DNA of 64,000 nt from Bradyrhizobium sp. MOS002 (GTDB lineage: Bacteria; Pseudomonadota; Alphaproteobacteria; Rhizobiales; Xanthobacteraceae). The translations under genes and the position numbers were made by a program. Below the pieces are notes generated by a model that had not been told where the DNA came from, searched no databases, and saw nothing but the letters and a program-made list of their open reading frames with translations. The stretch lies in contig NZ_PYFX01000002.1 of NCBI RefSeq assembly GCF_003020115.1, forward strand, positions 744,001 to 808,000. The letters are read 5' to 3'. Shown here one piece after another: positions 63,064 to 64,000 of this stretch (positions are counted from its first letter, which is position 1; each line of letters opens with the position of its first letter).

Positions 63064-63377
63064 TGTTCGATCCTATGCTTGGATTTCAGGTGACGTCAGG
63101 AACGTTGTCGTGAATGACAGGGCGCGTCTTGATCGTCTTTCGTGTACGAACGCCGGCCGTTCACGCTTGCGAGAGGTCATGTCATGAATGTCAGCGTGCA
63201 TAACGTGAGCCCCAGAAATGCATTCCTCAGCCAGACCGCGTCCGGAGGATGGTCGAGCAGAGATTGTCGCAGCTCGCGTGTCCCGGCGTGCGAAGTGGCA
63301 AGGATAGTTGTTTGCGGAAATACGCAAGCCTGGCTCGAAACTAGTATCGCGTCATTCCAACCCGGAGTGATCCCGAC
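63064..63377. other. Intergenic region between small secreted gene and hydrolase gene
   Basis: About 314 bp. Overlapping frames on both strands (63183-63381 plus, 63177-63386 minus) are of unclear reality and I do not call them. The promoter of the hydrolase gene should lie here. Confidence 0.4.
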
Positions 63378-64000
63378 ATGAAACACCTCAACGCTGGCGT
63401 CGCCTTTGCCGCCGCCCTTTCGCTATTCTCGACCGTCGCCCCGGCGCGCGCGGAACCGCTAAAGAACATCGTGCTGGTGCACGGCGCTTGGGTGGATGGG
63501 TCCGGCTGGAAGCCGGTCTACGAGATCCTGACCAAGGAAGGCTTCCGCGTCACCATGGTCCAGGAGCCCGAGACCTCGTTCGCCGACGACGTCACTGCGG
63601 CCAAGCGCATTCTCGATCTGCAGGATGGCCCGACGCTTCTCGTCGGTCACAGCTACGGTGGTTCGATCATCACCGAGGCCGGCGTTCATCCCAACGTCGC
63701 CGGTCTCGTCTACGTCGCCGCACATGCGCCCGACGTTGGCGAGAACGAATCGGCACTGGGCAAGAAAACGCCGAGCGTGCTCGGGAAGACCGAAGGGGTC
63801 ATCAAGGTGACGCCCGACAAATTCACCTATCTCGATCCCGTGCAATTCCCGAAACTGTTCGCGCCGGATCTGCCGCGCGAGCGGGCCGAGTTCGTCGCGC
63901 GCTCGCAGATCCCGGCCGCGACCCAGGTCTTCAGCACGCCGCTGACGGCGGCGGCGTGGAAGACCAAGCCGAGCTGGGGCATCGTCGCCGGCAACGACCA
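63378..64000 (+). CDS. Exported alpha/beta hydrolase, cut by the window end
   Basis: 207 codons are present and the gene runs past the window. A signal peptide (MKHLNAGVAFAAALSLFSTV, cleavage after ARA) precedes an alpha/beta hydrolase: oxyanion region IVLVHGAWVDGSGWKPVYEI, nucleophile serine in LLVGHSYGGSIITEAGVHPN, then VYVAAHAPDVGENESAL. The family acts on esters or similar bonds in the periplasm; related proteins resemble plant methylesterase/salicylate-binding enzymes. The acid and histidine of the triad lie beyond the last bases. Confidence 0.9.
   Translation, partial: MKHLNAGVAFAAALSLFSTVAPARAEPLKNIVLVHGAWVDGSGWKPVYEILTKEGFRVTMVQEPETSFADDVTAAKRILDLQDGPTLLVGHSYGGSIITEAGVHPNVAGLVYVAAHAPDVGENESALGKKTPSVLGKTEGVIKVTPDKFTYLDPVQFPKLFAPDLPRERAEFVARSQIPAATQVFSTPLTAAAWKTKPSWGIVAGND

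Noticed and set aside
63177..63386. Two opposing frames (plus 63183-63381, minus 63177-63386)
   Set aside because: Each contradicts the other; no ribosome site on the minus strand and no family support.

Overview
The window looks like chromosomal DNA of a Bradyrhizobium-type alphaproteobacterium (Bradyrhizobium or a close relative). The evidence is the high G+C content, the Caulobacter-like flagellar operon fliF-fliG-fliH-fliN-flbD with sciP next to it, a Rhodobacter-type PmtA, Ku, an RpoH-family sigma factor, and several dispersed palindromic repeats of the kind seen in this group. No replication origin, integrase, transposase, rRNA or CRISPR array was seen. All assignments come from reading the sequence; no database search was possible.

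Layout. 1-4.0 kb: the tail of a LuxR-type regulator, two divergent transglutaminase-fold genes, a small ORF and a cytochrome P450. 4.5-10.2 kb: a sulfonate-utilisation operon with two ssuA genes, then ssuD, ssuC, ssuB and a flavin reductase. 10.2-20 kb: an M20 peptidase, then flagellar genes all on the minus strand (fliK, flgD, sciP, fliF, fliG, fliH, fliN, flbD), with a CtrA-like box ahead of fliF and clear terminators. 20.3-25.4 kb: mnmA, pmtA, tRNA-Met with a good promoter, a DUF72 protein and Ku. 25.4-26.4 kb: non-coding DNA holding a strongly structured repeat-like element.

26.4-63 kb looks like an accessory, envelope- and stress-oriented region. A response regulator, a histidine kinase and an RpoH-like sigma factor precede an RND pump and adaptor. 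A second RND pump and adaptor lies at 57.7-62 kb. Each RND operon carries a low-complexity secreted protein beside the adaptor, and neither has an adjacent outer-membrane channel gene. Between them lie three paralogous regulators of about 960 residues (winged helix, NB-ARC-like ATPase, helical repeats), two orphan periplasmic binding proteins (one frameshifted) and several tiny secreted proteins. Then come a short-chain dehydrogenase, a membrane-anchored catalase-like protein translationally coupled to cytochrome b561, Dps, a DUF1275 membrane protein, a Tat-exported bicupin of the oxalate decarboxylase type, the remnant of a molybdopterin oxidoreductase and a PAS histidine kinase. The window ends inside an exported alpha/beta hydrolase.

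The best candidates for something undescribed are the cluster of three STAND regulators with orphan binding proteins and tiny secreted proteins, the RND operons with a low-complexity exported partner, and the hairpin-rich element near 26 kb.
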